16,210 nt of DNA from the NCBI GenBank assembly GCA_900546485.1, contig URDK01000064.1, forward strand, positions 1-16,210, given 5' to 3'. The translations under genes and the position numbers were made by a program. The DNA is from an uncultured Eubacteriales bacterium (GTDB lineage: Bacteria; Bacillota; Clostridia; Oscillospirales; Oscillospiraceae). How positions within the stretch are numbered: position 1 is the stretch's first letter; each line of letters opens with the position of its first letter. Positions 13,615 to 16,210 of the stretch are shown piece after piece. Under the pieces are notes generated by a model. It saw only the letters and a program-made list of their open reading frames with translations, had not been told where the DNA came from and ran no database searches.

Positions 13615-14439
13615 ATGATAGAGACCGTTATAAGCGCGCTCAACGAGGGCTTTCTGCAGACGCTCAAGCTCTTTGTCGTGACGCTCGTAGGCTCCATACC
13701 CCTGGGGCTCGTGATCTGCTTCGGCTCCATGAGCCGCTGGGCGCCTCTGGGCTTCCTGGGGCGGAAATACTTTTCGCAGGGCGAGGCCCTTGCCCGGGCC
13801 ATGGAAAACGGGGAGACCGCGGTATACAAGGGCAAGGAGCTGGTCGAGGCCGAGGTGAAGTCCAAGGTGAAGTGGCTGCGGCGGCTTGCTAAGTTGCTGC
13901 TCGGCTTCCGTCCGATCTCGCTCATCAGCCGCCTGGTGGTCTGGGTCATCCGCGGCACGCCGCTGATGCTGCAGCTGCTCATCATCTTCTACATACCCGG
14001 TTACAACAACCCCTGGTCCTTCCCTGAGGGGCGCTTCGCCGCGGCGGCGGTGATGTTCGTCATCAACTACGCCTGCTACTTCTCCGAGATCTACCGCGGC
14101 GGCATCCAGGGCGTGCCCGTCGGTCAGCAGGAGGCGGGACAGGTGCTGGGCATGACGAAGGCTCAGATCTTCCGCCACGTCACGCTTTTGCAGATGATAA
14201 AGCGCATCGTGCCGCCCATGGCCAACGAGGTCATCACCCTCGTCAAGGACACCTCCCTCGCGCGCATCATCTCCTACCAGGAGGTCATCTGGGCCGGCTA
14301 CGCCTTCCTCAAGGGCTCGCACGGCTACTCCGGTCTCATCTGGCCGCTGTTCTTCACGGGTATATACTACCTCATCTTCAACGGCGTCGTCTCCTTCCTG
14401 CTCGGCAGGCTGGAGCGCAAGCTCGAGTTTTTCAGGTAA
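13615..14439 (+). CDS. Amino-acid ABC transporter permease (HisM/GlnP type) with insert
   Basis: A 274-residue inner-membrane subunit of the polar amino-acid importer. TM1 lies at about 14-37. The RGTPLMLQLLIIFY segment (113-126) is the characteristic family motif. The EAA loop that docks on the ATPase is SEIYRGGIQGVPVGQQEAGQVLGM (157-180), followed by VPPMANEVITLVKDTSL (199-215). The usual length is about 215-230 residues; the excess is a polar, charged stretch at about 45-99 between TM1 and the RGTP segment. ATG 13615 is the only start codon that fits, but the nearest ribosome site (AGGAG 13597-13601) is 13 nt away, so initiation may be weak, fitting lower output than the SBP. It is followed by the ATPase after a 12-bp gap. 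Confidence 0.92.
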   Translation: MIETVISALNEGFLQTLKLFVVTLVGSIPLGLVICFGSMSRWAPLGFLGRKYFSQGEALARAMENGETAVYKGKELVEAEVKSKVKWLRRLAKLLLGFRPISLISRLVVWVIRGTPLMLQLLIIFYIPGYNNPWSFPEGRFAAAAVMFVINYACYFSEIYRGGIQGVPVGQQEAGQVLGMTKAQIFRHVTLLQMIKRIVPPMANEVITLVKDTSLARIISYQEVIWAGYAFLKGSHGYSGLIWPLFFTGIYYLIFNGVVSFLLGRLERKLEFFR

Positions 14440-14451
14440 GGGGGCGGAAAA

Positions 14452-15231
14452 ATGTCGATACTGGAAGTCAAAAACCTTGAAAAGCACTTTGACAAGACCA
14501 AGGTCCTCAACGACATCAGCTTCTCCCTTGAGGAGGGGCAGGCGCTCAGTATAATCGGCTCCTCCGGCAGCGGCAAGACCACGCTGCTCAGGTGCCTCAA
14601 CTTCCTCGAGACGCCGGACGCGGGCAGCATCGCCGTCAAGGGCGAGGTGCTCTTCGATGCGGCCGACCCCGCCACGCGGCGCGAGGCCGACGTGCGGCGC
14701 AAGAGGCTCCACTTCGGACTGGTGTTCCAGAGCTTCAACCTCTTTCCGCAGTACACCGCGCTTGGAAACGTAACCCTCGCCAGCAAGCTGCTTGCGAAGG
14801 AGCGAGCGGACTTCAAGCAGAACAAAAAGGCCATCTATGAGGCCATAGACCAGGAAGGGCTGGAGCTGCTCGCGGCCATGGGCCTCTCGGACCGCACGGG
14901 CCACTATCCGCATCAGCTCTCCGGCGGCCAGCAGCAGCGCGTGGCCATAGCCCGCGCACTTGCGATGCACCCGGACATCCTCTGCTTTGACGAGCCCACC
15001 AGCGCCCTCGACCCCGAGCTCACCGGAGAGGTGCTCCGCGTCATCCGCGAGCTCGCCGAGCGCAGGACCACGATGATAATCGTCACGCACGAGATGCACT
15101 TCGCCCGCGAGGTCTCCGACCGCATCATCTTCATGGACGGCGGCTTCATCGTCGAGCAGGGCGGGCCCGAGATAATCGACAACCCGAAGATGGAGCGCAC
15201 GAGGCGCTTCCTCTCCAGCTACGGGCAGTAA
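14452..15231 (+). CDS. Amino-acid ABC transporter ATPase (GlnQ/HisP type)
   Basis: A 259-residue nucleotide-binding subunit that drives uptake through the adjacent permease. Walker A is GSSGSGKTT (36-44), the Q-loop is VFQSFNLFPQ with Q93, the signature is LSGGQ (156-160), Walker B is ILCFDEP with E181, and the switch His is H213 in VTHEM. The EPTSALDPEL and IVTHEMHFAREVSDR stretches are typical of the polar amino-acid class. It is about 10-15 residues longer than GlnQ, partly from a charged stretch at about 115-135 (KERADFKQNKKAIYEAIDQ). The ATG follows GGGGGCGGAAAA. It shares the operon with the SBP and permease genes upstream and ends before a separate promoter and hairpin. Confidence 0.95.
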   Translation: MSILEVKNLEKHFDKTKVLNDISFSLEEGQALSIIGSSGSGKTTLLRCLNFLETPDAGSIAVKGEVLFDAADPATRREADVRRKRLHFGLVFQSFNLFPQYTALGNVTLASKLLAKERADFKQNKKAIYEAIDQEGLELLAAMGLSDRTGHYPHQLSGGQQQRVAIARALAMHPDILCFDEPTSALDPELTGEVLRVIRELAERRTTMIIVTHEMHFAREVSDRIIFMDGGFIVEQGGPEIIDNPKMERTRRFLSSYGQ

Positions 15232-15256
15232 TCGACGATTATTTACAAATTTCCAC

Positions 15257-15285
15257 TTGAATAAGGTCTGAGATTACTTTATTAT
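15257..15285 (+). promoter_or_regulatory. Promoter of the second SBP gene
   Basis: TTGAAT (15257-15262) and TATTAT (15280-15285) are 17 bp apart in an AT-rich gap. The predicted start near 15292 falls within the left arm of the following hairpin, so promoter and hairpin overlap. Confidence 0.6.
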
Positions 15286-15286
15286 A

Positions 15287-15324
15287 GTTGCGCGTGCCGT
15301 GAGGCGCGCGCAACTTTCTCATTT
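15287..15324 (+). terminator. Hairpin at the promoter start site: operon terminator or 5' cap structure
   Basis: A 12-bp stem with one G-T wobble (GTTGCGCGTGCC 15287-15298 with GGCGCGCGCAAC 15303-15314, loop GTGA) is followed by TTTCTCATTT. It can terminate the upstream ABC operon. Because it begins 1 bp after the -10 of the next promoter, transcripts from that promoter would start inside the stem. The ribosome site GGAGG of the next gene lies at 15325-15329. Confidence 0.6.
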
Positions 15325-15338
15325 GGAGGCGGTGCCGC

Positions 15339-16133
15339 TTGAAAAAGTCCATAAAGCTCGCGGCGCTGCTGCTCGTCGTATGCCTGATGCTTCCGCTTTC
15401 CGGCTGCGGCAAGGTCGTGGGCCGCTACCGTGTGCTTGAGACGCTCACGACGCAGGAGTTTTCCATAGGCTACCGCGAGAACGACTATGTGCGTTACTAT
15501 GTCGATGCCGCGCTCCAGACCCTGGCGGCCGACGGCACGGTCAGCACCCTCGCCTACAAGTGGTTCGGCGAGGACAAGACCAGCTTTTCAAAGAACATCA
15601 ACGCCCTCGACCAGGTCGGCCAGGCTGCGCCGCGCACGCTGCTCATCGGCGTGGACGCGGACGCCTTTCCCATGAGCTACCTTGACGGCGATACATACTC
15701 CGGCTTCGATGTGGAGCTGGCGCGCGAGGTGTGCAGCCGCCTCGGCTGGGAGGCGAAGTTCATCTCCATCAAGGCCGAGAACGCCTACGTGGAGCTCTCC
15801 AGCGGCAACATAGACGTCGCCTGGGGCGGCCTTGCGCTCGAGCGTGAGGACGTCGACTACGAGGTCACCTCGCCCTACCTGACGAACGACATCGTCGTCG
15901 TCACCCTGGCCCAGGGCGGGCCCAAGAGCCTGCGCGGCCTCAAGGACGGCACGCTGGCCATGACGGTGGAGCAGAAGTTCATGGACGCCCTGAGCGGGAA
16001 CGAGAAGCTCGTGGAGCGTCTCGGCCAGATAAAGCGCGTTTCGGGCGGCACGCAGAGCCTTTTCGACATGCTCAATTCCGGCTCCGTCAACGCCATAGTT
16101 GTTTACAGCCTGGCGCTGAACTACTACGGCTGA
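15339..16133 (+). CDS. Circularly permuted family-3 solute-binding lipoprotein
   Basis: A 264-residue lipoprotein; the signal peptide ends in the lipobox LSGC with C23. The family-3 binding-protein blocks are present in rotated order. Residues 29-77 (YRVLETL...FSIGYREND...AADGTVSTLAYKWFG) correspond to the C-terminal hinge strand and helices of normal SBPs. After a linker (about 78-98), residues 99-190 are domain 1 (TLLIGVDADAFPMSYLDG...GFDVELAREV...NIDVAWGGLALERED) and 197-263 are domain 2 (LRGLKDGTLAMTV...LNSGSVNAIVVYSLALNYY). The protein stops just where the usual closing block would begin. R169 appears to keep the carboxylate-binding Arg. The start is TTG, 9 nt after GGAGG. It probably serves the upstream permease and ATPase, or acts as a sensor; ligand unknown. 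Confidence 0.85.
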   Translation: MKKSIKLAALLLVVCLMLPLSGCGKVVGRYRVLETLTTQEFSIGYRENDYVRYYVDAALQTLAADGTVSTLAYKWFGEDKTSFSKNINALDQVGQAAPRTLLIGVDADAFPMSYLDGDTYSGFDVELAREVCSRLGWEAKFISIKAENAYVELSSGNIDVAWGGLALEREDVDYEVTSPYLTNDIVVVTLAQGGPKSLRGLKDGTLAMTVEQKFMDALSGNEKLVERLGQIKRVSGGTQSLFDMLNSGSVNAIVVYSLALNYYG

Positions 16134-16210
16134 GTTTAGCGTGGGCGGCATAATCCAAACCCGCCCTGCGGGGCGACTGCCAGCGCCCGGCTGCGTTTTC
16201 CTCCTTGAAG
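16134..16210. other. Intergenic end of window
   Basis: These 77 bases after the permuted SBP hold a possible GGGCGG/CCGCCC hairpin (starting near 16142) and a GCCCTGCGGGGC palindrome, neither with a T-run. No gene start or promoter is recognisable before the window ends. Confidence 0.3.

Noticed and set aside
16134..16210. Lost C-terminal block of the permuted SBP hidden by a frameshift after the stop
   Set aside because: None of the three forward frames after 16133 encodes a GFRKG...ADGT-like block, so the closing block exists only at the N-terminus.
1..16210. Mobile elements, CRISPR arrays, tRNA or rRNA genes
   Set aside because: No transposase or integrase, regularly spaced repeats, cloverleaf or rRNA-like sequence was found on either strand.

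Overview
The window looks like chromosomal DNA of a GC-rich gut-type Clostridia, most likely Oscillospirales/Oscillospiraceae. This is inferred from the roughly 60% GC coding sequence, sigma-A type promoters in short AT-rich gaps, strong GGAGG ribosome sites, frequent TTG starts, and gene families typical of that group. No tRNA, rRNA, CRISPR array, transposase or phage gene was seen. About 90% of the window is coding.

Layout. (1) 1-43: two adjacent perfect hairpins, probably an intergenic dispersed repeat. (2) 53-1548, minus strand: a PAP2 phosphatase behind the manganese exporter mntP. mntP is divergent from the tRNA adenosine deaminase gene tadA (1573-2019, plus), with only 24 bp between the two start codons and the tadA promoter inside mntP. 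(3) 2064-2618, minus: a purine-type phosphoribosyltransferase. It is divergent from an NSS/LeuT-family sodium symporter (3018-4481, plus), which has a structured 5' leader. (4) 4775-6229, minus: a membrane-anchored HtrA-type protease. (5) 6402-9508, minus: a three-gene operon of YtrA-type GntR repressor, ABC ATPase and ABC permease, with a good promoter and a palindromic operator. (6) 9601-12482, minus: mnmG-mnmA, which together modify the wobble uridine of tRNA; the promoter lies so close to mnmG that the message should be nearly leaderless. (7) 12671-16133, plus: a polar amino-acid ABC importer made of lipoprotein SBP, permease and ATPase, followed by a second SBP lipoprotein with its own promoter.

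The most unusual item is the last gene. Its order of sequence blocks is that of a circularly permuted family-3 solute-binding protein: the block that normally ends the protein (the G-F/Y-R ... ADGT ... KWFG region) comes first, directly after the lipobox, and the protein stops where that block would normally begin. The conventional SBP three genes upstream gives an internal reference for the normal order. Other points worth a look are the missing carboxylate-binding Arg in the conventional SBP, a roughly 50-residue insert in the permease, a Gly in place of the LeuT gate Arg in the NSS transporter, and a near-identical 14-bp repeat on both sides of the gntR promoter.
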